Positions 13,672 to 26,050 of a stretch of DNA of 64,000 nt are shown one piece after another. The notes below the pieces were generated by a model. It saw only the letters and a program-made list of their open reading frames with translations, was not told where the DNA came from and did no database searches. Source of the DNA: Siphonodentalium dalli (taxonomy: Eukaryota; Mollusca; Scaphopoda; Gadilida; Siphonodentaliidae); the NCBI GenBank assembly GCA_032622095.1, contig CP136065.1, positions 97,533,343-97,597,342 of the forward strand, written 5' to 3'. A program made the translations under genes and the position numbers. Within the stretch, counting starts at the first letter, position 1. Every line of letters begins with the position of its first letter.

Positions 13672-13800
13672 CTTGCAAATTAGTTCACAGAAGTTATTGG
13701 CTGCGGACACGCGCATCACAGTGGCGATGGCATAATAGGTGTGACAATTTATTATGGTGCAGTTTGGTGACAACTGGTTGTCATAATTAATATGCCGTAG
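13672..13800 (-). CDS. Possible coding exon, unknown function (copy A of a duplicated pair)
   Basis: The minus frame reads YDNQLSPNCTIINCHTYYAI, then ATVMRVSAANNFCELICK, and meets the donor-like sequence AAG/GTATGT (intron side 13666-13671). It is the partner of the plus-strand block near 14.3 kb. Upstream in this frame a TAG occurs just before YDNQ, within the span still weakly alignable to the other copy. So either an acceptor lies between or this copy is broken. Function is not recognised. The two extra Cys residues (TIINC, and ICK at the end) are not shared with copy B. Confidence 0.3.
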
Positions 13801-14194
13801 CTAGCTATGTCGCCTGCTGCATATTCGCACAATGAGCCCTCCAAAGTTCGTTACAATCAGCCTTTTTCTTGATTTTGGTTCTTGTATAGTTCGCTTTGTT
13901 TATTCCAGATATTTTCTTGCAGCTGCATTTCCTCCAACACAGCTTCATCATGATAATATTAGTGGAATTATGCGTAGAACTAAACGTCGCAAAATGAAAA
14001 AACGTAATAGGGGAACTGTCTTCATACGCATATAAGTGGATAAACATGAATTGAGATCATATCAACAAAACGTACTGTGAGCATAATATGTGAGTGAATT
14101 GCCACTGTCAAACACAATTCTGGTCGATCGAACGTGCAATTATATATATCGTAGAGAACACAATGTAGCAAAACGTAATGAGTAGAGCTCAACC

Positions 14195-14434
14195 TTGGTG
14201 AAACGCAATGGGTTAATTGGTCAAGTCGACTCATTGTGCGGAAACCCAGCGGGCAAGATGGCTATAGCTATGGCAATGAAATATGACGGCCAATTGTCAC
14301 CAAACTCCACCATAATAAATGGTCACACATACTATGCCATCGCTACTGTTGTACGTGTGTCCGCAACCATTGTAATATATTCCAACCTTGCGTATCAGTC
14401 CCCACCATGGCTTAAGCTGCTCCAATCAGTGTGA
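14195..14434 (+). CDS. Possible coding exon, unknown function (copy B of a duplicated pair)
   Basis: An open frame of 79 codons contains YDGQLSPNSTIINGHTYYAI and then ATVVRVSA (about 14279-14368). The same block occurs in inverted orientation at 13672-13800. Over roughly 31 comparable codons I count about six third-base silent changes and four replacements, which suggests past protein-level constraint. Similarity to the other copy stops after VSA. No splice site was fixed here and the start is unknown. I do not recognise the family; the block has the look of an extracellular beta-sandwich strand pair (NGHTYYAIATV), but that is an impression. It may equally be part of an unrecognised mobile element. 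Confidence 0.3.
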   Translation: MVKRNGLIGQVDSLCGNPAGKMAIAMAMKYDGQLSPNSTIINGHTYYAIATVVRVSATIVIYSNLAYQSPPWLKLLQSV

Positions 14435-15230
14435 GGTTTTAGTACGAGAAGACTTGGACTACACTGTATGTCAATATCTAATTCAACATGACAAGCTCTG
14501 TCTGGGGTACGAAGAGATAACAACCGATTATAATTGAAACCTTTAAAAGTCTATATCAATGATGGTTTAACAAGCAATATCATATACAGCTGGAATATGG
14601 CCCAAGATCAATATACACATACTCTCTAACAGATAATCATTTGTCATTATTTCGTGTTAGTACCCTACCTCTTCGGAGTGATCCGCTCATACCATAGCCC
14701 CCACCGAGCCCAGGCGCCAACACGTTTCTCATGCTCATGCCATTTAAAGATGCGCTAGCATTTTACCGACAACTATTCTAACAAAAACAACAACATTGAT
14801 ATGGGACTACCTTTCAAGTCACGTTTCAACTTTTATTACAAACAACACAAACGACAAACATCTGATGTCGCACACATTTCATTTTTAAGTTTTTTAAAAG
14901 TTACATTTCCAATATGATCTAATGTTCTTTAAAAAGCAACATTTTTCTGTTCCGGTTCATATATAGAAAATAATTGAAAAAAACAAATTCCTACTAATAG
15001 GAGCTCCTACTGTTTGTTCTCTGGCTAAAAGTGAATATTTTATACATCCAAAATATAGATAGATACACCGTCTTTAATTTAGTTAACGCATGTTATCTAT
15101 ATCTATATTTGCGAATGTCTGTCTGTCTGTGTTCTATAGAAATTCACAGGGGACCACCTAGATGGCACAAAAGGGGTCTAATAGGGGTAACTTTTTACGA
15201 GAAAGATAATGGCGAGGGTTAGAATTTTCG

Positions 15231-16196
15231 AAAGTGACGCCGTTGTTGTCAGGGGCAGAAAAGGGGGAGGGGCAGAACAAAAAAATGTCGCCGATTGCCA
15301 CCAAACTTATATATAATCATCCCCATAATATGAGGAATCTAATGGTAGGTTTAAATATGTCTGAGATCTCATTGATACAAGGAATCTTATTGTGTGATTT
15401 AAAGACGCCAAATTGGTGTCTTTGGGATAAGAGATTGGGGGGCGGTGGGGGGGGGGGTGGTACAAAATCTGATAAGAATTGGTTTAGTCGCCGATTGCCA
15501 CGAAACTTACAAATTCATCCCCATGGTATGAGGTGTCTAATGGCGTGGCTTAAAGCTTTCAAAAGTGGCGTCATTCGAGTCAGGGGTGCACTGAAAGGGA
15601 GAGGGGCACCAAAATTGATACACAATATTTTTAGCGCCAATTTCCACCAAATTGATACATATTCTCATCCATGATATGAGGAATCTAATCGTCTGATTTT
15701 AAAGATGTCATATTGGTGCTGCTTTGGTGAGAGATGGGGTGGGGTGGGGTGGGCACTAAATTTGATAAAACTTTGTTTAGTCACGGATTAGCACCAAACT
15801 TACAAATAATAATCTCCATGATATCAGGAGTCAAATTGTGTGCTTTAAAGATGTCAAAAGTGGGGCCATTCGAGTCAGGGGTGCCTAGAGGGTGAGAGGG
15901 ACACAAACATTGATAAACAATATGTTTAGCGCCGATTTCCACCTGATTGATACATATTCTTCGCCGTGATACGAATAATCTAATCGTGTGGTTTAAATGC
16001 GCCAAATTGGTGCCTTTTGGGTGAGAGATATGTAATGGTGGCCCTAAATTTGATACGAGTTTGTATACTCGCCAATTTTCATAAATTTTATATATATTCA
16101 CCTCTATAATGAGTCTAAGTATGTGGTTTAATGATGTCAAAAGTGGCGCCGCTTGATTCCGAAATAGGGACGGGAGGGTCACCAAAAACGTATAAA
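15231..16196. repeat. Tandem array, about 290-325 bp higher-order unit
   Basis: AAAAGTGGCG(C/T)CATTCGAGTC-type starts occur near 15231, 15561, 15857 and 16139. Each unit has two half-units with CGCCGATTGCCACCAAACTT, CCCCATGATATGAGG and GTGTGGTTTAAAGATG. Open frames on both strands here come from repeat periodicity. Confidence 0.85.
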
Positions 16197-16199
16197 AAT

Positions 16200-17235
16200 A
16201 TATAAAAGTATATTGATATCAATCTATTTAAGAGATACATATATTCATTCAAACTGAGGGACCTTGAATCGTCAGAGGATATATTGCATATTAGAATGGC
16301 TCATGTATATATTATAACACGATTGAGTCTGTCCCATTCAATATAGTTTCCACAAAAAAAGTTACAATTGCCAAGAGATATGGAAATGTAGAGCAGGCCT
16401 GTTCAAAAATAGTGATCACAGTGTGCAGTCATATATGGTTACTTCTGAGATAAAGGAAAACGCAGTCCGTAGCACATGACTTTTCAGGATCCTCCAATAT
16501 TGACATCTGACAAGGGTATATCTGCCCGATACAGATGATTTCTTTCATTTTTTAGAACAGACTCATCGCCTAACATAAACAACTCAAAATCTGTCTGTGT
16601 TGGGCACATGTAGCTGCTATACTTGCATAACATCAATTATGTTAAACCGAAAATGGTTAGCAAGTATATAGCCCCAGAACAGAGGAGCACCTGGACATAT
16701 CTTTAAAACATCTGTATCTTCGTGAAGATATGATAAACTAGATTGATTGATTGATTGATACATCTCTATGTGAAACACAATTGTCGTCTTTTATTTTTTC
16801 GAACTAATGTGTTTATGATGTTCATGTTTCATGCTATAACGTCTGAAGTATACGCAGTTGTAAATAAATAAATACTTCTTTATTGGTGGGACGGATTAAA
16901 CGCGATAAACAAAATGATAGCTCCGACCTGACAAGGTGAGCCACTACTTATACTCCATGTGTAAGAATAATGTTTTGTGATGCCATTTGGACATACAATT
17001 TATGAGAATACGTGTAACACTTTGAGAGCAAGAGTATTCTCTATCCCCACCAAATATCCACATCACTTTAACCTGGGCAACGCCGGGTAACCCTGCTAGT
17101 TGTAAATATATTCATATCTTGCGTTCTATTTCGGCTCATAACTTTGATAAGCCCTTCCGAATGAGAGTTCCGTATGGAAATAGGAGATACACTACTAATT
17201 ACATTGATGTGTATCCACAAAGTAAGGGAGGTTCT
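16200..17235. other. No gene seen
   Basis: Non-repetitive AT-rich sequence with a GATTGATT run near 16740. No exon-like block. Confidence 0.6.
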
Positions 17236-17239
17236 ATCA

Positions 17240-17242
17240 TAC

Positions 17243-17310
<68 letters not shown>

Positions 17311-17530
17311 TCTTTCTCTCTCTCTTTCTTTCTCTCTTGCTCTCTCTATATCTCTCTTGATCTCTCCTAGCACTCTCTTGCTCTCTCTATATATCTCTCT
17401 CGCGCTCTCTCATAACACTCTCTTGCTCTCCTCCCTCGATATAACTCTCGCGCTCTCTCTCTCTCTCTCATTCTCTCTCTCCCTCCCCCTCTCTCTCTCT
17501 CTCTCTGCCCCTCACGCTCCTTTTCTCTTT
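17240..17530. repeat. CT microsatellite
   Basis: An almost pure CT run to about 17310, then degenerate CTCTCT, CTCTTGCT and TATATCTCT variants to about 17530. The long Ser/Leu and Arg/Glu frames over it are artefacts. Confidence 0.98.
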
Positions 17531-18135
17531 CGTCCCCTCTTCGTTATTCTCTCGTACTCTGACTCGTTCAAACCTCTCTATGCCAATATATCATCTTTAT
17601 ATATGACTAATATATTCCCACATTAGTTTTCTTTTGATGTCTCGCGCGTTGTCGATTGTTATCTGCCGATTCCATATGAGCAGGCTGTGACTCTGTGTTG
17701 GTAAAATATACTGCTGCATAGGCATTGTTATAAGAACTATGGGGTATTGTAATAACAGTGGGGATGAAATATAAGTGGGCTGGGCAATGCATTGAAACAC
17801 CAGAGGAGACATATATTGATTTATACGAGAGTTTAACATTGTTTTTTTTTTTCTAATACATTTATCGTTATAGATGACCCACCCTATATTTAAAATATCA
17901 CCATATAAATACGTTTGTACTGTCATCTTGATAACATGCGTGTTATTATATTGTATTGTGTTGAGAGGGGCTTCGTAAGTTGCAAAAACTTGGGCCCCAA
18001 TCCCTTTTGTATATATGATGTAAATAAAATATGTTTCAAGTCATTTGATAAATAGAGCATAGCTTGCAGTTGACTACGCGAGTATAGTGAAGCGGGGTGA
18101 ACTATATCCACACCACAGGGCACTATTTATTAAAT

Positions 18136-18266
18136 AGAGCATGGCTTGGAGTGAAATACGCCGATATAGTGCATAGTGAGGTTGTGTAGTTCACGACGCG
18201 AAGCGGAGTGAACTACACAACCGCACTATGCACTATATCGGCGTATTTCACGACAAGTCATGCTCT
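18136..18266. repeat. Near-perfect AGAGCATG hairpin
   Basis: A 131 bp inverted repeat: the left arm (AGAGCATGGCTTGGAGTGAA onward) is almost exactly the reverse complement of the right arm (ending CACGACAAGTCATGCTCT), with a loop of a few bases near 18200. A decayed relative lies immediately to the left (18052-18130). It is probably a foldback MITE. Confidence 0.75.
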
Positions 18267-18559
18267 AATTATTATATTGTATCGAACAAATGCAGAAATT
18301 TTCAACTTTTACTAAGTTCAGACAATTGATGTTCGCCTTACTGAAGCTTTAATTTGGATTAGCGGCGAAATAACAAGTAGTTTCAGAACAAAGTTTGATG
18401 TAGTGTTCGTTACTATTTTTAGTAGTCAAAACTACATATGCATAGTGCACGATGGGAGAGACTTGGGGGGTAGTATACAACTACGACTAATAGAGTCGAG
18501 TAGCCAACCAATCGGAAAGCTTGATTTCAATAACAAAGTCACGTGAGATACAATATACC

Positions 18560-19160
18560 CTCGTATTCAACGACAAGACATGCTCTATTTCTTATATTTC
18601 ACCGAATAGTTCGAACTTGTAGCATGCATACTACATAACCGTGTTCTACAACAAAAAATGCGGTACTGTTTTAATTCCCGTCATAAGACGTTAATAGAAA
18701 TCATGTACAACTCGTTTTATTGAGAACAGAGATGATCATCCACTTACCGATGAACAGTTTAAGAGAAACATAATCGTCGCAAGAATGTGTTGAAATCTAG
18801 TTCAATAAACCGAAACGCGCATTATTTAGGTTTTGTATTGAATGCACGAAAACCGGAAACAGTTACCACGAATGTTGCCACTTCGCAAGCTGAAACCGTT
18901 CATGAGAAACAATTGTTAACAGTAATGTTTTAATTTAATTTGGACACGCCTTAGTAAAATGGTGGACACATTTCTATATATGTTCTCGAGATTGTTGCCT
19001 CTGTCCATTGGTTTGTGTTTGCGAGTTTGGTGTAGCAGTGTGATAAAGTTAGCACGATATTATACACGTATAGTAAAGTGTGCTAAATTTAGCACAACAC
19101 TACACCATATTGGACACAACTCTCAACAAATCAGAATGCGCCATTTGTGGGTAAGGTGAC
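18560..19160. repeat. Dispersed 0.6 kb element, copy 2 (inverted)
   Basis: Reverse-complement partner of 4470-5090, about 13.5 kb apart, again bordered by an AGACATGCTCT end. Its open frame (18959-19159) is not conserved in copy 1, so it is not treated as a gene. Confidence 0.7.
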
Positions 19161-19164
19161 ATAT

Positions 19165-20860
19165 TACAACATAACGCTTCTATTTGAATGTTTTATAAAT
19201 CGTGAAATTGTAGAGTTGAATCTAAGATTCCTTTGGTTTGTTTGATTCGTCGGAGTTCATCGTCGCTTCACCCGCTAAGCCATATGATGACGTTGCCCGT
19301 TTCATTGGTTGATGAAAAACCGTATAAAGTGCTAATTTGTAAGGTGCAGAAAGAAGTGGGCTAGTGTATTGACGATTGAACATCGTAATATTGGGAGGGT
19401 ACCACGGGAGAGATGTTGATGCCATCTCAGAGTTCGTGCATTCGTCATCGTTAATAATGTAAGCTTGCAAACAGCCACACCAGAAGGTTGCACCGACTGA
19501 ACTGCACATACACCCACTCGTCTTAAATTGCAATGTGGGCTTCAATTGAATTTCACCACTGCAAAAAAAAATGTCCCGTCAGAGTTTATACCATAAACCC
19601 AATATATCTACGTTTTTATGGAAGAAATTCATAAGATCTAGCTTATGATGAGATGATTTATACACATGACACGAGCGATTAAATCATATATAATCGTATG
19701 GGTGACACAACACCTTTTTACAAGATTTTCATCAACATATCCTGAATTGTTGATGCACCCTGTACAATTGTGAAGCTTAATACCATTACTAAATTGTCTG
19801 GTAATCCGATCATTGACGAAAACCCATTCTAACTAATCCACCAAATCGTCGGTGGGTCTCTAACATGTCATGTCGTACCTTAGAAAATCAAATTGTTCAG
19901 GAGACACAAAAAACTTTATCTGTGGAACTAGAATTGGTATCTGCCAATAACTTTGCACAATAATACTTTATATCACAGTTGTTATAATAGATACACGTTC
20001 ATACTCAACTGTATTCTAGTTGGTGGGAAAACATGATTTGATTGTGTTATACTACACTTTAGAAGTTAAAAATCGAAATCTTGTTAATACGGCATTTTAG
20101 TTGTAACGATTCCCGCGGCTTCGTTGGTCTCTGTCACTCAGAATAAGGAGGATACGCCCTCCGGACATTTTTGCTCAAAACAATCCAATCAGAATGATCC
20201 TGCCAGGAACTTTTTCGAAAATAAAAATTACGACATTTCAGAATTTTCGCGGGGAACCGCGAGACGACATTTTGGAACACCAAATTCCCTGATAAACATC
20301 GAAAAATGGCATTTATACTTGAAATACTGATAAGTTATCTGAGGAACTTAATATGTAATCGAACCCGTAGATTCCGAAAATTCAATAAAAAGTTTCGCGC
20401 CAAAATGGCAGGTGCGACCTTTTAGAAGCCCACCGCCGTAAATCAGCCGATCCGTGATTATGTCTCATATCGAAGTGAGTGTTCATCTTTTTATTCACCT
20501 ATAAAAAATACCTATTGTTGCTAGCTCACTTTAGCTAGTTGTTGCTGACGAGCTAGTCCCAGATGTCAATATGACAGTTTGGAAAATGTTCAAGTGTCAT
20601 CGGTCTCCATTTTTCGAAGTTTTGAAATGTGAACACCAGAATCTCAAAAAAAGCAAATCTATTCGATATCCGATTTTTTTTTAAGTAGCCGAGATGAGTT
20701 GTTGGCATAGTTCATTAGCCTAATAGAAAGCTGATGTCTTCGGAAAATATAATAAAAACGAATTCTGAAATAGCCAGGCGTGAGATCTTGCTGACTTTTT
20801 TTCAAGAAAATTATCACGTTTGTTCCCAGCCCTGGTCGCTTCAAGCAGTCCCTATTTTAC
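19165..20860. other. No gene supported
   Basis: Contains a 107-codon minus frame (19222-19545) with CCAAT- and TATA-like strings on the same strand, but there is no splice site, conserved motif or second copy to support it. The rest is AT-rich and unremarkable. Confidence 0.5.
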
Positions 20861-20866
20861 CCTTTC

Positions 20867-21045
20867 ATGACGGGAGCTGCGCTGGTGCAGTATTAAAGAT
20901 CATGTGCCAGTGCATACTCTTATATGGAGCCTCGCATATATAAGACAATGCACGGCTTACAAGATCGAGGTACATATTGTTAGGCCAATGCATTCTCTGC
21001 ACCATATGGGCGACTCGCATATATAAGAGAATGCATTGGCACAGG
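20867..21045. repeat. Dispersed repeat with internal inverted repeats
   Basis: ATGACGGGAGCTGCGC starts the block; CGCATATATAAGACAATGCA and GCATATATAAGAGAATGCAT face related inverted pieces. A second copy lies at 25916-26050. Confidence 0.6.
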
Positions 21046-21049
21046 TTAT

Positions 21050-22480
21050 TCGAAAATTTCAAAAAGCTCCAGTCATGAAATGGTTTATACAGTATGTAAA
21101 TATGAACTGTGTTAGGGGTTAGGTGTATCATTGGTAATTAACTTATGGCGCTTAATTATGTACGTATTTACAATTAAATATATAAAAATGACAGGATCGG
21201 TTTATCTACAATAATTGGTATATAATTGGTGACGTCACCAAATCATATTTCTAGCTTATATACTCTCTGCGGTCGTTATCGGTTATAGTAATATTATTCG
21301 ACAACTTGACAAGACAGTTGTACATACGTACATATTATGTAAATACACTTCGGCGCTTGCTAGAATAATTTTATATCCTCGTCAAACGGCGAGAGAAAAC
21401 ATTTTCTTTCCATGACATTGTATCGGATGACTTTGATGACGAATAATTGGAGCCATAATTAATGCTAATTCAGCGAAATCATAGCATCAACCGTATAAAT
21501 GGAATGTTTAAAAGCGGTACATAAGTTGTTTAAACGACCCATTGAGTCCGTTATTAACACTGGAATTGCTATACCTCAAAGGTTATAAATTCAATGATTG
21601 CTGATATGTACACAGTCTGTCTATTGCTTCAGTCGGTCTATGAAGCTCGCAACACAATGGCGCAGATTGCTACAATTGGTTACGATTGTGCGGCTAGAAT
21701 AACGATTGGGACATACGTTTGGGTAACGAACCCTGCTTGTGGCTTTTGGTGATTAGGTTGTAATTTCTCTCATATGTCATTAACCCACAGTTCTGATAAA
21801 TGATGAATTTATTATTCCGTCGATTTAAAGCCACATGGCGGTTTGCGCTCCAAAATACACATACTATTATTCGCTCTTGAATTTTCCCCGGTATCGAAAT
21901 AGGTCGATAAATATCTTAACCACCTTTCTACAAGCATTCTGTAAATCAAAAAGACGCAACGTAATATTTATATAATGTGGATGGAGAGAAAGATAATGTC
22001 GATACTGTTCGCACAGAAGTGAGTCTTGAAAACGCTCTGTATTTTTGACGTACTGTAATTCTCCATTTTTTTAAGTTAGGAATTTGGTCTTATACATGCA
22101 TTTATATACTTTTAGCACTGAAACTATTTGTGGCCAGCGAACTGTAGGCCTGGATAAACTCATATATACTATTTAACAGCTTTCAACGATGTGCGCAGAA
22201 GTGAAACGATATATATATACCAAAATGGATGAAATTGGGAGGATACACTGTTATTACATGTATCTTCATAGGGGAAAGCGATCACATATACTTTCTTGAA
22301 CCATAATTGTAGTGTATATGTCCACGTGTGTTGTAGTTCCCCTGGGATGGGGTTAAGATATGTGATAAGTATGCAAAAATATCAACCTAAAACATTTCTG
22401 AAAATATGAGCGAACGCCAGATCAATCTTTCAGCTGCTCGAAAATGTTCGCACACAAGTTAGTCATGCGCTCTGCGTTTT
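21050..22480. other. No gene seen
   Basis: AT-rich sequence; no exon-like frame and no clear repeat copies. Confidence 0.6.
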
Positions 22481-22484
22481 TTAC

Positions 22485-22691
22485 TTATACGCGCTAATGA
22501 AAATGAGTTAATGACTCGAGTCATTAACTCATTTTCATTATAACTACCACGTTGTTTACATAATTTATAGAGCAAATAGGTGAATTTGCACTCATCCATG
22601 GCTCAAATTCATTTGTTGCAAATATTCTGTTGATAATAATAGGAGATAGTCCCATAAAATACCAGATTTAGTGTGCAGTCCCCCCTTTAAT
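22485..22691. mobile_element. Family C copy with a perfect 46 bp palindrome
   Basis: It ends CAGTCCCCCCTTTAA (TTAA 22688-22691) and shares the CATAAAATACCAGATTTAGTG end. At 22495-22540 there is an exact 46 bp palindrome centred on GACTCGAGTC. The other half beyond the palindrome is missing. Confidence 0.7.
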
Positions 22692-23330
22692 TGATGTCAA
22701 TAGTGTGGACATTAGTGAAGCAAACGCTCTTATATATTCACACCCAATCGTCACCCTCGTCGAATCGGCTTACTTATTTCAGACTCTCTGTACACAGTAA
22801 CCATATTGCCGACGGACTACTTTAAATTTGAATATCCCAAGGGTTGTCGGAGAAGAACGAAGTATTTTAGTTCCGTAAACTGGGAATTCCCAAATCTATT
22901 TCTGCATTCATGCCGGCGGTGTTTGTATTTCTCCTATTCGTGCTGATTCGTGTAACAATTTTTAGCGAATATAATTGATGATACCGATACCGGTTTGATT
23001 TGTTGTGAAATTGTGTGAATATCTTCCCATTTCCATCGTGTTTCTTTTACGAAAATTTCACAACACTCTATAATACAAAATCCAAAAACACGGGATCGTC
23101 TATAAATTCAACGACAATTGACATTGCTGCTATTGACATTTCAAGTCATGGTATTTAAATTAAAATTACAAAATATGCCTAACATGTTGAAAAATTCCAC
23201 ATAATCCAGACTAGATTAAAATATGTATGCCAAATTCAATCAGAAAATGTTCTGAATAAGAGGGAAGCTGCCAACACTCAAAGCTTGGGATCAAGAATGT
23301 CTGAGAAAAAATTACGCAGTACCAGTTGTT

Positions 23331-23470
23331 GTAGTCCAAAAAATTAGACTATTCGGGTTAAGATATATTTTAATATTTGGACATTTACGATTATCTTAAC
23401 CCTTAAGAGGTCCGTAAACGTCCAAATATAAAAATTCCTCTTAATCCGAAAGTCTAATTTGTTGGACTAC
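23331..23470. repeat. Hairpin element
   Basis: GTAGTCCAAAAAATTAGACT on the left and AGTCTAATTTGTTGGACTAC on the right are terminal inverted repeats. Inside, TATTTGGACATTTACG and CGTAAACGTCCAAATA continue the fold. The arms are about 65 bp and imperfect. Confidence 0.75.
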
Positions 23471-23474
23471 AGTT

Positions 23475-25080
23475 GTTGCTGTTGATGATGATGTCCTCCA
23501 TTGATTTGTCGAGGCACCTCTGGTAGAGTAGAATTAGTTGTCGTCCTCCACGAATATTTTGAATATTGCGACACTCGTTGATCCTCAAAACAAGCTGCAC
23601 ATCCGTAGCCTTATATATATCAGTATTTACAACTATATTCCTTAAGGTCTGGAAGTATACTGTATATTAGTAAGTGGCAACCTAGGGATCACACTGTGAC
23701 CGTTGTTTGAGTATTGCAGTTCTCACTCGGTGGATTTTTATAAAGATGTTCTCAGCTGCATAGTTATATGTGGTTGGTTGTATGGGTTCGTCAAAGTTGT
23801 ACTCCAACTAGAGCGACTGTTTTTTGTCGACCAGATAGTGTCATCTGTTGAGAAGATGAGATTCGTACAGTCGGATACAAGCAATCCAGTACACCAAGAG
23901 AAACAAATTATTTCGTCAGTCAAGAAGTTGAAACTAACGCAAAAACCAAATCCCCCAATAATATTTTGACAAAGCTGAAAGCATAACCCCTATGTCAGCC
24001 GAGAACTGCAAACAAATTTGACCAAATGCCCTCTGTGTCAAGTTTTTAAACAATTGACGGAAAAATGTAGGAATACAAGTTCAGATAAAGTTTTGCATGT
24101 TGCGAAAAAAGTCGTGAGGGGGATAATTCCACAAAAACGTAAGACGGACCTCATAATCACAAGTGCATGGATTACATTGGTACTAAATATACTATAAAAA
24201 ACTATATCAACAAATTTGACAAACAAATGTAGGAATATAATCTCATACAAAATTATGCACATGACGGTCATGACCACATAGAAGAAAACTAGTTTTCACC
24301 CTTATTTAAAATGATTGTTTGAAAAGAAATTGCCCCTCAATTATGTGTATCACAACATAAATTCAGGAAAGACGCAATGTGAAACATACTGAGAACCTGG
24401 TGTGGATTGAATAGCGGTGGGGTCTCAAGCCTATCTACCCCGTCACATTAGAAAATGCCATTAAATGGCATACATTGTAAGTATAATGTACATCATACAT
24501 CATACATGTAGCTTGAGGATGGAAGTGATCCATCATACTGCCATTCAATTCAACCAGGCCGGCCCTCTAGTTTCATGTATCTTTCCATCTCTGACTGAAT
24601 GTCCTCGAAATAAATTATAAACTGTTTTTGCAGTCGCCTAAACTTGACTCATGTAAAAGACTAAAACTCTAGCGAGTAATATACAATGACAGAAAACCTG
24701 GACTTGACATGAGGTCAGCAATATCATGGTACTACATGTAGTACCCAGTATACACTTGAGAAGAAAGTCCCAATAATTGTCTCCAAGTTTATCATCCACA
24801 TTCATTACTTTAGCCAACAACATCTAGGTTATCACAGTGCATGCAGGTAATGGTCACAGGATAATTGGATAGTTGGGTTTTTAGCCCTTCAAGAATTGGT
24901 TCAAGAATATCATCTATCTTTACATATTTATAAATGTTTGGTAATCTTTCGCGCAATTCCAAATATATATTTGGTTTATCTGGATTTTTCCAAGACCAAT
25001 TGACTATTTTGAACTACAGGCATTGCCGTAGTTGCTTGATGGCGACAGGAGTACATGTTGAATTTTTCTTACATTAAAAC
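23475..25080. other. No gene supported
   Basis: An 88-codon plus frame (23703-23969) has ordinary composition but no motif or splice signal. ACATGTAGTACATG-type strings near 24500 and 24735 are noted. Confidence 0.5.
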
Positions 25081-25084
25081 ATGT

Positions 25085-25900
25085 AGGGGCCCGTTCATAT
25101 CATTTTCATTCAATATGACTATGCTATGCGACTAAGAAAAAGTATCGTTGGTGACAATGAGGCATATATTTTCTGTGAAAGAGGAAATAATTAAAGTTCT
25201 GAGAATTTTCATTGGATATTACCTAGTTAATCTCCCCTCCCCACCTGAATTGTTTTTACCTCAACATCAGTTAATCTTATTTTATCATTCAATACATGTA
25301 TGACTATGCGAAAAAGATAAACTATCATTGGTGACAAGGAAGCATGTTTTTTCTTCGGCCGAGGCGTTAATAGTTTGGAAATTTTTGTAGACTATTGAAA
25401 AATTTAGGTGGTGGTGGGGCAGGAGGGGTTTTCGGGAGGGGTGAGATAAACTGGGTAATTTGAACTAATTTCCAATCTGCAATGGCTCTGCTGATGAAAA
25501 AAAACATACTGGTACTTACTTGTCACCATGGATAGATTTTCTTAGTCGAATTGTCATATTGAATGATAAAATTAGACTAACTGACTACTACATGTCAAGG
25601 TAAGACAAATTCAGAGGGGGAGGAGGAGGGGGGGGGGGTAAACTAGCTAATTTTTAAGTAAAATTCTCCAAACTTTAATTATTGCCTCTTTCACAGAAAA
25701 CACATGCCCCTTTGTCACCGATGATGGTGGGGGGGGGGGGGAATAATCTGGGTAATTTAATTTTCAACAAAAATAAATTCCGCACTGTATTAAATGGCTC
25801 TGCTTAAGATAAAACATGCTTTGTTGTCACCAATGATAGTTTTCCGAGTCACATACATGTAGTCATATTGAATGATAAAATAAGAGTATCTGGCTACTAC
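25085..25900. repeat. Cluster of five related repeats, two direct and three inverted
   Basis: The shared core is TCAATATGACTA, AAGAAAAAGTATCGTTGGTG and ACAATGAGGCATATATTTTC. It appears near 25110 and 25300, and inverted near 25475-25585, 25668-25730 and 25785-25890. G runs at about 25627 and 25729 separate copies. Confidence 0.7.
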
Positions 25901-25915
25901 ATGTTAACTCTACAA

Positions 25916-26050
25916 TGACGGGAGCTAGCTTCCTGAAATTTTGCGAAAACCATGTGCCAATGCATTTTCGTATATATGCGAGTCTCCCATAAGGAGCCTC
26001 CCATTTATAAGAGAATACATTGGCCTAACAATATTGGAGACTCGCAAGCT
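25916..26050. repeat. Second copy of the ATGACGGGAGCT repeat
   Basis: It shares ATGACGGGAGCT, CATGTGCCAATGCAT and TTATAAGAGAATACATTGGC with the 20.9 kb block. Confidence 0.6.

Noticed and set aside
15234-16185. Open frames of 134 and 146 codons
   Set aside because: They follow the roughly 300 bp tandem array and appear on both strands; no motif.
17068-17626. Long Ser/Leu and Arg/Glu open frames
   Set aside because: They are read from the CT microsatellite; dinucleotide repeats have no stops in these frames.
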